Of a DNA stretch of 64,000 nucleotides, positions 46,042-54,791 are shown one piece after another (the stretch's first letter is position 1; each line of letters begins with the position of its first letter). The notes under the pieces are model-generated. The model had not been told where the DNA came from. It searched no databases and was given only the letters and a program-made list of their open reading frames with translations. Source of the stretch: Mycolicibacterium moriokaense (GTDB lineage Bacteria; Actinomycetota; Actinomycetes; Mycobacteriales; Mycobacteriaceae); the NCBI RefSeq assembly GCF_010726085.1, contig NZ_AP022560.1, positions 2,976,001-3,040,000 of the forward strand, in the 5' to 3' direction. A program made the position numbers and the translations under genes.

Positions 46042-46497
46042 CTACGGTCGGTCGGTATCGCTCGTCTTCTCCCCGTGTGCTGTCTTGCGAACGCGACTGT
46101 CGGCGGGCTTGCGGGTGTCGCGCGCCAGGATGCAACTGGGCACGCGGGCGTAGATCGCGGCCGGCGGCATGCTGGCCCGGTAGGCCGCCGGCGGCATGCC
46201 GTACACCCGTGCGAAGCTCGTGGTGAACGATCCGACGCTCTGCAGGCCGACCATCACGCAGATGTCGGCGACGGAGCGATCGGTGTGGCGCAGTAGCGAG
46301 GCGGCACGTTCGAGGCGACGGGTCTGCAGATAGGCCCGTGGCGATTCACCGAAGGTCTTGGTGAACATCCGGCTGAAGTGGGCGCGGGACAGTCCCGCCG
46401 CGGCGGCGAGGTCGTCGACCGTGATGGGGTCCGCATAGCGTGCGTCGACCAGATCCTTGGCCCTCAGCAGATAACGGGCAGGTGGATGCTGCGCCAT
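46042..46497 (-). CDS. AraC-family transcriptional regulator
   Basis: 151 residues, short and without an N-terminal sensor domain. Two HTH units: ITVDDLAAAAGLSRAHFSRMFTKTFGESPRAYL and SVADICVMVGLQSVGSFTTSFARVYGMPPAAYR, the AraC/XylS signature. The basic C-terminal tail (TRKPADSRVRKTAHGEK) is unusual. First gene of an operon with the VOC gene, which is often seen for such pairs. Its start lies 20 bp from the 5' end of rnpB on the other strand, so its promoter shares that short region. Confidence 0.88.
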   Translation of the reverse strand: MAQHPPARYLLRAKDLVDARYADPITVDDLAAAAGLSRAHFSRMFTKTFGESPRAYLQTRRLERAASLLRHTDRSVADICVMVGLQSVGSFTTSFARVYGMPPAAYRASMPPAAIYARVPSCILARDTRKPADSRVRKTAHGEKTSDTDRP

Positions 46498-46516
46498 GCG
46501 TTAAGTTTATGGAGCG

Positions 46517-46908
46517 GATGAGTTGGCCGGGCGGCCGCGGACCCGTGAGGGTTCGAGGAAAGTCCGGACTTCGCAGAGCAGGGTGATTGCTAACGGCAAT
46601 CCGAGGTGACTCGCGGGAAAGTGCCACAGAAAACAGACCGCCACCACGGTGGTAAGGGTGAAACGGTGTGGTAAGAGCGCACCAGCACTCCGGGTGACCG
46701 GAGTGGCTAGGCAAACCCCACCCGAAGCAAGGCCAAGAAGGCCGCACCTGGTGCGGCCGCGCAGGCGTTTGAGGACTGCTCGTCCGAGCCTGCGGGTAGG
46801 CCGCTTGAGGCACCCGGCGACGGTGTGTCCAGATGGATGGTCGCCACCTCGCCGCCGTGGTAACTCGCGGCGGTGCGGTACAGAATCCGGCTTACAGGCC
46901 AACTCATC
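46517..46908 (+). ncRNA. rnpB: RNase P RNA
   Basis: Bacterial type A RNase P RNA, about 392 nt. The terminal helix is GATGAGTTGGCC (46517-46528) with GGCCAACTCATC (46897-46908). Conserved core: GAGGAAAGTCCGGAC near 46554, GGTAAGGGTGAAACGGTGTGG near 46651, and the 3' segment ACAGAATCCGGCTTACAGG near 46880. It processes the 5' ends of tRNA precursors. Position close to the glnA/panB region matches mycobacteria. Ends are estimated from the terminal stem. Confidence 0.95.
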
Positions 46909-46938
46909 CCAACTCCGCAGCTAGCTCCCAGCCAGCGT

Positions 46939-46948
46939 CTGTATACAG
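46939..46948. promoter_or_regulatory. Palindrome CTGTATACAG upstream of the GntR gene
   Basis: Perfect 10-bp palindrome 31 bp upstream of the GntR start. FadR-type GntR proteins often bind short TGTNNNACA-like palindromes, so it is a candidate autoregulatory operator; inference from motif shape and position. Confidence 0.4.
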
Positions 46949-46978
46949 GATTTCAAGATCGTAGACAGGACGGCGGAG

Positions 46979-47650
46979 ATGGCATACGAAAGTTCGGCCG
47001 CACGCATCGCGGCGCAGCTGCGGACCGAGATCCTGCACGGCGACCTCGCCCCGGGCTCGAAGTTGGCCCAGGTGGGCCTGGCCGAGCGGTTCGGTGTCAG
47101 CCGCATCCCCGTGCGCGACGCACTGGCGATCCTCACCGGCGAGGGGCTGGTCCAGCCGCTGTCCAACGCCACCGCGGTGGTCACCCGGATGTCCGTGGAG
47201 GAGCTACAGGAGCTCTACGACCTGCGCGTGGCCATCGAGCCGAGGACCACCGAGATCGCCGTGCCCAACGTCGGCCGCGCCGACATCCTCTACATGCGCA
47301 AACAGCTCGCGATCATGTCCGCGCCCGTCGACGCGCGCACCTGGTTGGCCGCCAACACCGAGTTCCACGCCGCGGTCTACCGCCGGGCCAACCGCCCGCG
47401 CACCGTCGAACTGATCGAGCAGTTGCGTCGCTTGACCGACCGCTACGTGTTCATGCATCTGGAGGTGAGCGAACAGGGTCGGCACATCGGGGCCGAGCAT
47501 GACGACATCCTCGCCGCCGTCGAACGCGGAGACGCCGCCATGACCGCGCGCCTCACCAGGGAGCATCTCGCCCGGGCGCACGACAGCATCCTCGGCTACC
47601 TCGACGAGCATCCCTCGGTTCTCGACCGGTATGCGGTGCTATCCCCATGA
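46979..47650 (+). CDS. GntR-family regulator, FadR subfamily (FCD domain)
   Basis: 223 residues from ATG 46979. wHTH at 8-70 (AARIAAQLRTEILHGDLAPG, then LAERFGVSRIPVRDALAILTGEGLV). The FCD domain has LYDLRVAIEPRTTEIA, NTEFHAAVYRRANRP and EHDDILAAVERGDAA, whose His and Asp residues usually bind a metal that coordinates a carboxylate ligand. Effector and targets unknown. The last codons overlap the next gene by 4 bases (ATGA). Confidence 0.9.
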   Translation: MAYESSAARIAAQLRTEILHGDLAPGSKLAQVGLAERFGVSRIPVRDALAILTGEGLVQPLSNATAVVTRMSVEELQELYDLRVAIEPRTTEIAVPNVGRADILYMRKQLAIMSAPVDARTWLAANTEFHAAVYRRANRPRTVELIEQLRRLTDRYVFMHLEVSEQGRHIGAEHDDILAAVERGDAAMTARLTREHLARAHDSILGYLDEHPSVLDRYAVLSP

Positions 47651-47853
47651 CCGAGCACACCGCCGTCCGGCAGGCCATGGCGATGCTGTCGGCTTCCCAC
47701 CGCGGCCTCATCTACCGGGCGTACTACGTCAGGCGCACGACGGCGCAGATCGCCGCCGAATTGCGCACATCCGAATGCACGGTGCGCGCCGAACTGCACG
47801 ATGCGATGCAGGCGTTGCGCCGCAACTTTCGCGACGCGCACGCCACCGCGTGA
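47647..47853 (+). CDS. Stand-alone sigma-70 region 4-like protein
   Basis: 68 residues from ATG 47647, overlapping the GntR stop. SASHRGLIYRAYYVRRTTAQ, IAAELRTSECTVRAELHDAM and QALRRNF match the helix-turn-helix of ECF sigma factor region 4 that contacts the -35 element; regions 2 and 3 are absent. Such fragments could act as RNA polymerase or DNA-binding accessory factors, or be a remnant of a full sigma factor. Translational coupling to a GntR regulator is unusual. Confidence 0.75.
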   Translation: MTEHTAVRQAMAMLSASHRGLIYRAYYVRRTTAQIAAELRTSECTVRAELHDAMQALRRNFRDAHATA

Positions 47854-47854
47854 G

Positions 47855-49342
47855 TCAGGTGTATTTGCGTACCGCCTTGGCGAGTTTCTTCAACGCGGCG
47901 CCGAGATCGGCCTCCGCGCGGCGCGCCAACTCGTCTTCGAGCTGATAGAGCACCCCGTAGGTGAACGTGTCCTCGCCGGCGGCGTGCGCGGCCAGCGCCT
48001 CCTTGCTGAGGTGCGCCCGGCTGACCACGCTGTCCTGATGATCGCCGAGCAGGGTTTGAATCGACTTCGCGCGATCGGCCACCTTGGCTGCGCCCGTCGC
48101 CGACGCGGTATAGCGAAGTCGCTTCGCGCGCTTACGGATTCGGTGCAACGCCTCGTCCCGTTCGGTTTCGGACTCCTCGGATTTGATGGCCTTGGCAGCC
48201 TTGGCCGCCTTTCGGACCCGCCGGTACGCCGAGTCGATCGTGGCTTCCGCGGCTTCCTCGTCACCCGCCGGAACGGGCGGCGGGATCGCGGCCACCAACG
48301 CCTCGAGCGCGTCGAGCAGCCGGAAGTAGCGGGCCGAGCGCATCGCGATCACCGACCGCCGATGCCCCGCCGCATACCGCTTTTTCGCACCGCCGACCAG
48401 GCGTTCGCGCACCGGTCCGCGAACCAGTTCGGCTGGTAGTTCATCGAGCGCCTTCTCGTACTTCTCGGCGAGCACCTCGGCGTCGCGCGCCACCCCGAGC
48501 ACGGCGGCCAACTGGCGCAGCTCGTCGAGGATCCAGGCGTCGTCGGTGAGTCCGAACGCCCCTTCAGACGACTGCAGCAGGCTGCGGATCTTGCGCGTCG
48601 TCACCCGCATCTGGTGCACCGAGTCGTAGACGTCGGCGCGCACCGCGCGGTCCCAGACGAGGAGTTCGTCGACCAGTTCGGCCACCGCGCGGTGAATCGG
48701 GTCGTCCGGTGGCTCCGGCGCCTCCGCGCCGGTCGTGCCGAGCACCCTGGCCAACTTCGACCCGTGGCCTGCGGGCACCGCCCCGGCATCCAGCAGCCGG
48801 TTGGCCAGCCGGCCCAGCAGATCGCGGTCACCGCCGTCGGCGAGTTCGAGCTCCCATTCGCGCCACTGCTGGACCGGCCCGTCGTCCTCGGCGCGGGCAG
48901 TCACCTGGTCGTCGCAGAACTCGGCGAGGGCGGCGCCGTCGGGCCCGTAGAGCATGTCGACGGTGCGTTCGGTCGAGATCCGCGCCACGGGGGCCAGCGG
49001 ACGGTCCCGCACGATGGCCAGCACGACGTCGCGCAGCGAGTCCGGCACCGGGTCTTCGACCGCCGAACCCAGCGGCGCGCGCACCTCTTTGCGGGCGTCG
49101 GGTCCGGCGGGCAGTTTCAGATGCCAACCGGCGTCCGGGCCACCCGTGCGACGGCGCAACGTGATGCGGTGGGCGGCCAGGTCACGGTTGGGGGTGTCGT
49201 AGTAGACGGCGTCGAGATGCTGCGCAGGTGAGCGTTCCACCCGGGAGACCGCCGACAGACCATCGAACGACGGCGACACAGTGGAATCGAGAACGTCGAA
49301 CTTGCGCTCGACCTCCAGATAGCTCGAGTTGGATTCGCCCAT
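47855..49342 (-). CDS. CYTH-CHAD domain protein (Rv2226-like)
   Basis: 495 residues from ATG 49342. N-terminal CYTH tunnel: YLEVERKFDVLD with the ExExK motif, TLRRRTGGPDAGWHLKLPAG, and WREWELELADG. The C-terminal CHAD domain (about 220-495) is all-helical with repeated His/Lys/Arg: VHQMRVTTRKIRSLLQSSEG, RYAAGHRRSV, LHRIRKRAKRLRYTA. CYTH proteins hydrolyse triphosphates (tripolyphosphate or ThTP); CHAD binds polyphosphate. A polyphosphate-related role is reasonable. Convergent with the preceding gene, 1 bp gap. Confidence 0.92.
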   Translation of the reverse strand: MGESNSSYLEVERKFDVLDSTVSPSFDGLSAVSRVERSPAQHLDAVYYDTPNRDLAAHRITLRRRTGGPDAGWHLKLPAGPDARKEVRAPLGSAVEDPVPDSLRDVVLAIVRDRPLAPVARISTERTVDMLYGPDGAALAEFCDDQVTARAEDDGPVQQWREWELELADGGDRDLLGRLANRLLDAGAVPAGHGSKLARVLGTTGAEAPEPPDDPIHRAVAELVDELLVWDRAVRADVYDSVHQMRVTTRKIRSLLQSSEGAFGLTDDAWILDELRQLAAVLGVARDAEVLAEKYEKALDELPAELVRGPVRERLVGGAKKRYAAGHRRSVIAMRSARYFRLLDALEALVAAIPPPVPAGDEEAAEATIDSAYRRVRKAAKAAKAIKSEESETERDEALHRIRKRAKRLRYTASATGAAKVADRAKSIQTLLGDHQDSVVSRAHLSKEALAAHAAGEDTFTYGVLYQLEDELARRAEADLGAALKKLAKAVRKYT

Positions 49343-49426
49343 GGTGCGAGTCAGACTGCCACAGAAATGTGAACGACGGGCCGGGGGAGCGCTCGACCTG
49401 CGAAGCGGCGGCGATAAGGTCCAGGG

Positions 49427-50206
49427 GTGACCGACTACGAGACGATCAAGTTCGAGCCGTCCGGTGCCATCACCCGGATCACGTTGAACCGGCCGGACGC
49501 CGCAAACGGAATGAACGACACCATGACTCGCGAACTCGCCGACGCCGCGCGGCGTTGCGACACCGCCGCGACCAAAGTCGTCGTGCTCACCGGGTCGGGC
49601 CGCTTCTTCTGCGCCGGAGGCGATCTGAAGGACTTTGCCTCCGCGCCCGATCGCGGGCTGCACATCAAGGGCGTCGCAAACGACCTGCATCGGGCCATCT
49701 CGAGCTTCTCGCGGATGGACGCCGTGCTCATCACGGCGGTCAACGGCACCGCCGCCGGTGCGGGCTTCTCGATCGCCGTGACAGGCGATCTGGTGCTGGC
49801 CGCCGAGTCGGCGTCGTTCACCATGGCGTACACCAAGGTCGGGCTCTCGCCGGATGGCAGCTCGTCGTACTTCCTGCCGCGGCTCATCGGCATCACCAAG
49901 ACGAAGGAACTGATGCTGACCAATCGGGTGCTCTCGGCGCAGGAGGCCTCGCAATGGGGCCTCGTCACCGAGGTGGTGCCCGACGACCAGTTGGCCGCAC
50001 GCGCCGACGCGCTCGCCGAGAAGATGGCCGCGTCGTCGGCCGGCTCCAACGGTGCGGTCAAGGCGCTGATGCTGTCGACGTTCGGCAGCGGGCTCGAAGA
50101 GCAGATGGAATTCGAGAGTCGGCATATCTCCGCGCGGGCCAACAGCGCCGACGGCCGCGAAGGCGTCGACGCGTTCTTGGCGAAGCGGAAGCCCGAGTTC
50201 TCCTAG
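49427..50206 (+). CDS. Enoyl-CoA hydratase/isomerase family protein
   Basis: 259 residues from GTG 49427. Crotonase fold with the oxyanion-hole strands FFCAGGDLKDFASA and AVNGTAAGAGFSIAVTGDLVLAAE and the later SFTMAYTKVGLSPDGSSSYFLPRLIG. At the first catalytic Glu position the sequence has Ala/Gly-rich TAAGAGF, and at the second SPDGSSS with Asp, so simple hydratase activity is uncertain; an isomerase or other CoA chemistry is possible. It is divergent from CYTH-CHAD and convergent on panB. Confidence 0.87.
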   Translation: MTDYETIKFEPSGAITRITLNRPDAANGMNDTMTRELADAARRCDTAATKVVVLTGSGRFFCAGGDLKDFASAPDRGLHIKGVANDLHRAISSFSRMDAVLITAVNGTAAGAGFSIAVTGDLVLAAESASFTMAYTKVGLSPDGSSSYFLPRLIGITKTKELMLTNRVLSAQEASQWGLVTEVVPDDQLAARADALAEKMAASSAGSNGAVKALMLSTFGSGLEEQMEFESRHISARANSADGREGVDAFLAKRKPEFS

Positions 50207-50233
50207 GCGTTCCGCGGCGGCCCCGGTCCCACC

Positions 50234-50293
50234 GCGAGCAGACGCGTACACCCCCAAAATGACGCATATTTGGGGGTGTACGCGTCTGCTCGC
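50234..50293. terminator. Perfect 25-bp inverted repeat between convergent genes
   Basis: Arms 50234-50258 and 50269-50293 are exact reverse complements with a 10-nt loop. The outer 12 bp (GCGAGCAGACGC / GCGTCTGCTCGC) are identical to those of the repeat at 916-975. It sits between the crotonase (+) and panB (-) stops and probably ends both transcripts. Confidence 0.7.
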
Positions 50294-50306
50294 GAGCGAA
50301 AAAGAA

Positions 50307-51173
50307 CTAGAAGGAGTGCTCCTCGGCGGGGAATGCTCCGCTCGCCACCTCGTCGGCATATTGCATTGCAGCGCTACGCAATTCGGCACCGACGTCGGCG
50401 AAGCGCTTGACGAACTTGGCTGTCTTACCGCTCGTCATCCCGGCCATGTCCTGCCACACCAGCACCTGCGCATCGCAGTTGGGCCCGGCGCCGATGCCGA
50501 CGGTCGGAATGGTGAGCTTGCCGGTGATCTGGGTGGCCAACTCGGCGGGCACCATCTCGAGTACGACGGCGACCGCACCGGCCTCCTGCACGGCGATCGC
50601 ATCGTGGATGGTCTGCTCGGCGGCGTCGCCGCGGCCCTGCACGCGGAAGCCGCCGAGGCCGTTGACGCTCTGCGGGGTGAACCCGATGTGGGCGACGACA
50701 GGGATGCCGGCCTGCGTCAGCGTCGCGATCTGGTCGGCGACGCGCTCACCGCCCTCCAGCTTGACCGCGCCCGCACCGGTTTCCTTCATGAACCGGGTCG
50801 CGGTGGCCAGCGCCTGCGCGGGACCGCCCTCGTAGCTGCCGAACGGCAGGTCAGCGACCACCAGCGCGTGCGGCGCACCGCGGACGACGCCGCGCACCAG
50901 CGGGATGAGCTCGTCGACGCTCACCGGCACCGTGGTGTCGTAGCCGTAGACGACGTTGGCCGCCGAATCGCCGACCAGCAGCACCGGAATGCCGGCGTCG
51001 TCGAAGATGCGCGCGGTGGAGAAGTCGTAGGCGGTCAGCATGGCCCACTTGTGGCCCTCGGCCTTCCACTTCTGCAAATGCAGAGTGCGGACCTTCGTGC
51101 GCGGCTTGGCCGGCTGGTCGGAATCAGCTGAAGCGTTTCCCTTGGCAGCACCGTAAACAGTCTGCTCAGACAT
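50307..51173 (-). CDS. panB: 3-methyl-2-oxobutanoate hydroxymethyltransferase PanB
   Basis: 288 residues. TIM-barrel signatures: [46 protein letters not shown] (metal-binding Asp), [47 protein letters not shown], and [20 protein letters not shown]. It transfers a hydroxymethyl group from methylene-tetrahydrofolate to ketoisovalerate, the first committed step to pantothenate and CoA. N-terminal 25 residues are a variable Ala/Lys-rich tail. Orthologue of Rv2225 by position. Confidence 0.96.
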   Translation of the reverse strand: MSEQTVYGAAKGNASADSDQPAKPRTKVRTLHLQKWKAEGHKWAMLTAYDFSTARIFDDAGIPVLLVGDSAANVVYGYDTTVPVSVDELIPLVRGVVRGAPHALVVADLPFGSYEGGPAQALATATRFMKETGAGAVKLEGGERVADQIATLTQAGIPVVAHIGFTPQSVNGLGGFRVQGRGDAAEQTIHDAIAVQEAGAVAVVLEMVPAELATQITGKLTIPTVGIGAGPNCDAQVLVWQDMAGMTSGKTAKFVKRFADVGAELRSAAMQYADEVASGAFPAEEHSF

Positions 51174-51332
51174 CGTCGTCCCTCATGGGTTGGTCTGGTC
51201 GATCCTCGTGGCCCGTTACGGGTCCCCGGGTTCGTCTGACGTGTTCAGTCTGCCACTTCGACCTGTCAAAGTTAAAAGCCCCGTTGAGTGGATTTCCTCA
51301 CACCCGGCTCCACCCCGCCTACCATCGGCGAC

Positions 51333-52736
51333 ATGCAACGGTTAAGCGGACTCGACGCCAGTTTCCTGTATCTCGAGACCGCGAAGCAGCCGCTCCACGT
51401 GTGCTCGATCCTCGAGCTGGACACCTCCACCATGCCCGGCGGCTACACCTTCGACCGCTTCCGCGACGCATTCGACTTGCGGATCAAGGCGATGCCGCAG
51501 TTCCGGGAGAAGCTCGCCGACAGCCGGTTCAACCTCGATCATCCAGTGTGGGTGGAGGACAAGGACTTCGACGTCGACCGCCACCTGCACCGCATCGGGC
51601 TGCCGTCGCCTGGTGGCCGTAGCGAACTGGCGGAGATCTGCGGGCACATCGCATCGTTGCCGCTCGACCGCAGCCGACCGCTGTGGGAGAAGTGGGTGAT
51701 CGAGAACGTCGACGGCACCGACCCGCAGGAGGGCGGGCGCCTCGTCGTCATGACCAAGGTGCACCACGCCGGCGTCGACGGTGTCTCAGGGGCGAACCTG
51801 ATGTCGCAGCTGTGCAGCACCGAAGCCGACGCGCCCCCGCCGGACCCGGTGGAAGGCCCCGGCGACGCGACCTCCCTGGAGATCGCTGTATCCGGCGCGG
51901 TCAAGTACGCGACCCGGCCGCTCAAGCTGATCAACACGATTCCGTCGACCCTGTCGACCGTCGTCGACACCGCCCGCCGTGCCGTGGGCGGCAACGCCAT
52001 GACGGCGCCGTTCGCCGCGCCGAAAACCCCATGGAACAACAACGTCACCGGGCATCGCAACGTCGCGTTCACCCAGCTCGATCTCGAGGACATCAAGACG
52101 GTCAAGAACCACTTCGGGGTGAAGGTCAACGACGTGGTGATGGCCCTGGTGTCCGGCGTCCTCCGCAAGTTCCTCGACGACCGCGGGGAACTACCGGAAA
52201 GTTCGCTCGTGGCGATGGTGCCGGTGTCGGTGCACGACAAGTCGGATCGGCCGGGCCGCAACCAGGTGTCGGGCATGTTCTCCAAACTGGAGACGCACAT
52301 CGACGATCCGGTGGAGCGGCTCAAGGCCATCTCGGAGTCGAATTCTGTTGCCAAACAACATAGTTCGGCGATCGGAGCGACCCTGCTGCAGGACTGGACG
52401 CAGTTCGCGGCGCCCGCGGTGTTCGGCGTTGCGATGCGCGTCTACGCCGCTAGCCGGTTGAGCGGGGCCAGGCCGGTGCACAACCTCGTCGTCTCCAACG
52501 TGCCGGGCCCGCAGGTGCCGCTCTACTACCTGGGCTGCGAAGTCGACGCGATGTATCCGCTCGGGCCGATCTTCCACGGCTCGGGTCTGAACATCACGGT
52601 GATGTCGCTGAACGGCAACCTCAACGTCGGCATCGTGTCGTGTCCGGAGTTGCTGCCCGATCTCTGGGACATGGCCGACGACTTCAAGGCCGCTCTCGAC
52701 GAGTTGCTCATCGCGGCGAAACAAGCCACGCGATAG
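51333..52736 (+). CDS. Wax ester synthase/diacylglycerol acyltransferase (WS/DGAT)
   Basis: 467 residues from ATG 51333. WS/DGAT N-terminus (MQRLSGLDASFLYLETAKQPLHVCSIL), the catalytic HHxxxDG motif in TKVHHAGVDGVSGANLM, then MVPVSVHDKSDRPGRNQVSGMF and SNVPGPQVPLYYLGCEV, all conserved in mycobacterial triacylglycerol synthases. It acylates diacylglycerol or fatty alcohols with acyl-CoA at the membrane/lipid body surface. Not part of the equivalent M. tuberculosis interval as I recall it. Followed 45 bp later by the protease gene. Confidence 0.92.
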   Translation: MQRLSGLDASFLYLETAKQPLHVCSILELDTSTMPGGYTFDRFRDAFDLRIKAMPQFREKLADSRFNLDHPVWVEDKDFDVDRHLHRIGLPSPGGRSELAEICGHIASLPLDRSRPLWEKWVIENVDGTDPQEGGRLVVMTKVHHAGVDGVSGANLMSQLCSTEADAPPPDPVEGPGDATSLEIAVSGAVKYATRPLKLINTIPSTLSTVVDTARRAVGGNAMTAPFAAPKTPWNNNVTGHRNVAFTQLDLEDIKTVKNHFGVKVNDVVMALVSGVLRKFLDDRGELPESSLVAMVPVSVHDKSDRPGRNQVSGMFSKLETHIDDPVERLKAISESNSVAKQHSSAIGATLLQDWTQFAAPAVFGVAMRVYAASRLSGARPVHNLVVSNVPGPQVPLYYLGCEVDAMYPLGPIFHGSGLNITVMSLNGNLNVGIVSCPELLPDLWDMADDFKAALDELLIAAKQATR

Positions 52737-52781
52737 CCGCCTAGCCTGCGTCGATCCGTGGCCATGGCAGCATGTGGTGCC

Positions 52782-54293
52782 ATGAAGCTGAAGATCGGCG
52801 TCCTTGCGGCTGCGCTGATGTTGCTGGTCGCCGGTTGCACCAAGAACATCGAGGGCCGCGGAGTCGTTGCCGTACCCCCGCCGGGCTCACCCATCGAGTG
52901 GAGCGAGTGCGAGTCCGACGCGTCCGACGGCGAACCGGCGCCCCAGGGTGCCGAGTGCGGGAAGCTGTCGGTGCCCGTGGACTACGCCGACCCCGACGGC
53001 GAGGTCGCGCAGCTGGCGATCATCCGATACAAGGCGACCGGCGAGAAGATCGGCACGCTGATCATCAACCCCGGCGGTCCCGGCGAGCCGGGCGTCGCCG
53101 CGGCGTCGGGCATGGTCGAAATGCTGCCCAAAGAGGTCCGCGAGCGCTTCGACCTGGTCGGTTTCGACCCCCGCGGCGTCGCGGGCTCCACGCCTGCGGT
53201 GTGGTGCAATTCCGACGCCGACAACGACCGGCTGCGCGCCGACCCGCAGGTCGACTACACGCCGGAGGGCGTCGAGCACATCGAGTCCGAGACCAAGGCC
53301 TTCGTCCAGCGCTGCGTCGACAAGATGGGCAGGGAGTTCCTGGCCAACATCGGAACCGCCAACGTCGTCAAGGACCTCGACGCGCTTCGGGAGGCCGTCG
53401 GCGACGAGAAGCTGACCTACCTGGGCTACTCGTACGGCACCCGGATCGGGGCCCTCTACGCCGAGGCGTATCCCGACAAGGTGCGCGCGATGATCCTCGA
53501 CGGGGCCGTCGATCCCAACGCCGACCCGACCGAGGCCAACATCCGCCAGGCCAAGGCGTTCCAGCAGGCGTTCAACGACTACGCCGCCGACTGCGCGGAG
53601 GATCCGTCATGCCCCCTGGGCACCGATCCCGCGAAGGCGGTCGACGTCTACCGCAGCATGGTCGACCCGCTGGTGAAGAAGCCGGCCAAGACCCGGGATC
53701 CGCGGGGGCTGAGTTACTCCGACGCGATCGTCGGCACGATCCTGCCGCTGTACTCGCCTAACCTGTGGCGTCACCTCACCCAGGCGCTCACGGAGCTCAA
53801 ACAGGGCAGAGGCGACACGATGCTGGCCCTGGCCGACCTCTACATGGGCCGCGACGAGAACGGTCACTACAACAACTCGACCGATGCCCGGGTCGCGATC
53901 AACTGCGTCGACAAGCCGGCGGTCACCGACCGCGCCAAGGTCGTCGAGGAGGACCGCCGGGCCCGTGAGGCGGCGCCGTTCATGAGCTACGGCGAGTTCA
54001 CCGGGCACGCGCCGCTGGGCACCTGCGCATTCTGGCCGGTGCCGACGACGACCGAGCCGCACGAGATCAACGTCGACGGGCTGCCGCCGATCCTGGTGAT
54101 CTCGACGACCAACGATCCGGCCACGCCGTATCAAGCCGGCGTCGACCTGGCCCGTCAGCTCGGCGGCACGGTGCTCACCTTCGAGGGCACGCAGCACACG
54201 GTCGCATTCCAGGGCGACAAGTGCGTCGACGACATCGCGGCTCGCTACCTGATCGACGTCGTCGTCCCGCCCGAGGGCACCCGGTGCAGCTGA
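52782..54293 (+). CDS. caeA: Cell-envelope serine protease/esterase of the CaeA (Hip1) type
   Basis: 503 residues from ATG 52782 (MKLKIGVLAAALMLLVAGC), a lipoprotein signal with Cys19. Alpha/beta-hydrolase with tripeptidyl-aminopeptidase-type C-terminal domain: IINPGGPGEPGVAAA, FDLVGFDPRGVAGSTP, nucleophile Ser217 in LGYSYGTRIGALY, Asp in ISTTNDPATPY and His in EGTQHTVAFQG. Length close to Rv2224c (about 520). In M. tuberculosis the enzyme processes GroEL2 and affects the envelope. Only one copy is present here, whereas M. tuberculosis has a tandem pair (Rv2223c, Rv2224c). Confidence 0.9.
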   Translation: MKLKIGVLAAALMLLVAGCTKNIEGRGVVAVPPPGSPIEWSECESDASDGEPAPQGAECGKLSVPVDYADPDGEVAQLAIIRYKATGEKIGTLIINPGGPGEPGVAAASGMVEMLPKEVRERFDLVGFDPRGVAGSTPAVWCNSDADNDRLRADPQVDYTPEGVEHIESETKAFVQRCVDKMGREFLANIGTANVVKDLDALREAVGDEKLTYLGYSYGTRIGALYAEAYPDKVRAMILDGAVDPNADPTEANIRQAKAFQQAFNDYAADCAEDPSCPLGTDPAKAVDVYRSMVDPLVKKPAKTRDPRGLSYSDAIVGTILPLYSPNLWRHLTQALTELKQGRGDTMLALADLYMGRDENGHYNNSTDARVAINCVDKPAVTDRAKVVEEDRRAREAAPFMSYGEFTGHAPLGTCAFWPVPTTTEPHEINVDGLPPILVISTTNDPATPYQAGVDLARQLGGTVLTFEGTQHTVAFQGDKCVDDIAARYLIDVVVPPEGTRCS

Positions 54294-54730
54294 GCATCAC
54301 CACGGTCACCGCATCGGACCTGCCGGAGCTGATGCCGATGCTGCGCGCCTACTGCGACTTCTATGAGGTGGACCCGTCCGATGAGCGCCTGGCGACGCTG
54401 GCGAACGCGCTGATCGAGAATCCCGATGAGGGTGTGCAGCTGATCGCGCGCGGCGACGGCGCGCCGCTGGGGTTCGCGACCATCTTCTGGACCTGGCAGA
54501 CCCTGTACGGCGCCCGCGTCGGCGTGCTCAACGACCTGTACGTCAACGCTGCGGCCCGCGGGTCCGGCACCGGTCGCGCGCTGATCGAGCGGGGGCTGCA
54601 GCTGTGCCGCGAACGCGGGGCCGAGAAGCTCGTGTGGGAGACGGCGCCCGACAATGCCACGTCCCAACGGCTCTACGACGGCATCGGCGCGACGAAGTCG
54701 ACCTGGCTGAGCTACGAACTCGACGCCTGA
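54284..54730 (+). CDS. GNAT-family N-acetyltransferase
   Basis: 148 residues from GTG 54284, overlapping the protease stop by 10 bp. GNAT motif A (VLNDLYVNAAARGSGTGRALIE) supplies the pyrophosphate-binding loop R/G-x-x-G-x-G/A, followed by KLVWETAPDNATSQRLYDGIGA. The acceptor is unknown. Translational coupling with the envelope protease suggests cotranscription but no functional link can be read. Confidence 0.88.
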   Translation: MQLSITTVTASDLPELMPMLRAYCDFYEVDPSDERLATLANALIENPDEGVQLIARGDGAPLGFATIFWTWQTLYGARVGVLNDLYVNAAARGSGTGRALIERGLQLCRERGAEKLVWETAPDNATSQRLYDGIGATKSTWLSYELDA

Positions 54731-54791
54731 CCGCTGCCAATTGCAGTCGCTGTGTAACACGGATTTAACAGCCGGTGCATACCCTGCGGTC

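Noticed and set aside
46507..46924. Several overlapping open frames of 66-155 codons on both strands
   Set aside because: The stretch is the RNase P RNA gene; the frames have no protein-like composition and arise from its GC-rich structure.
54754..54769. GTAAC-n6-TTAAC upstream of glnA2, resembling a GlnR half-box
   Set aside because: Only two half-sites, with the second diverging from the consensus; no further copies at 11-bp spacing.
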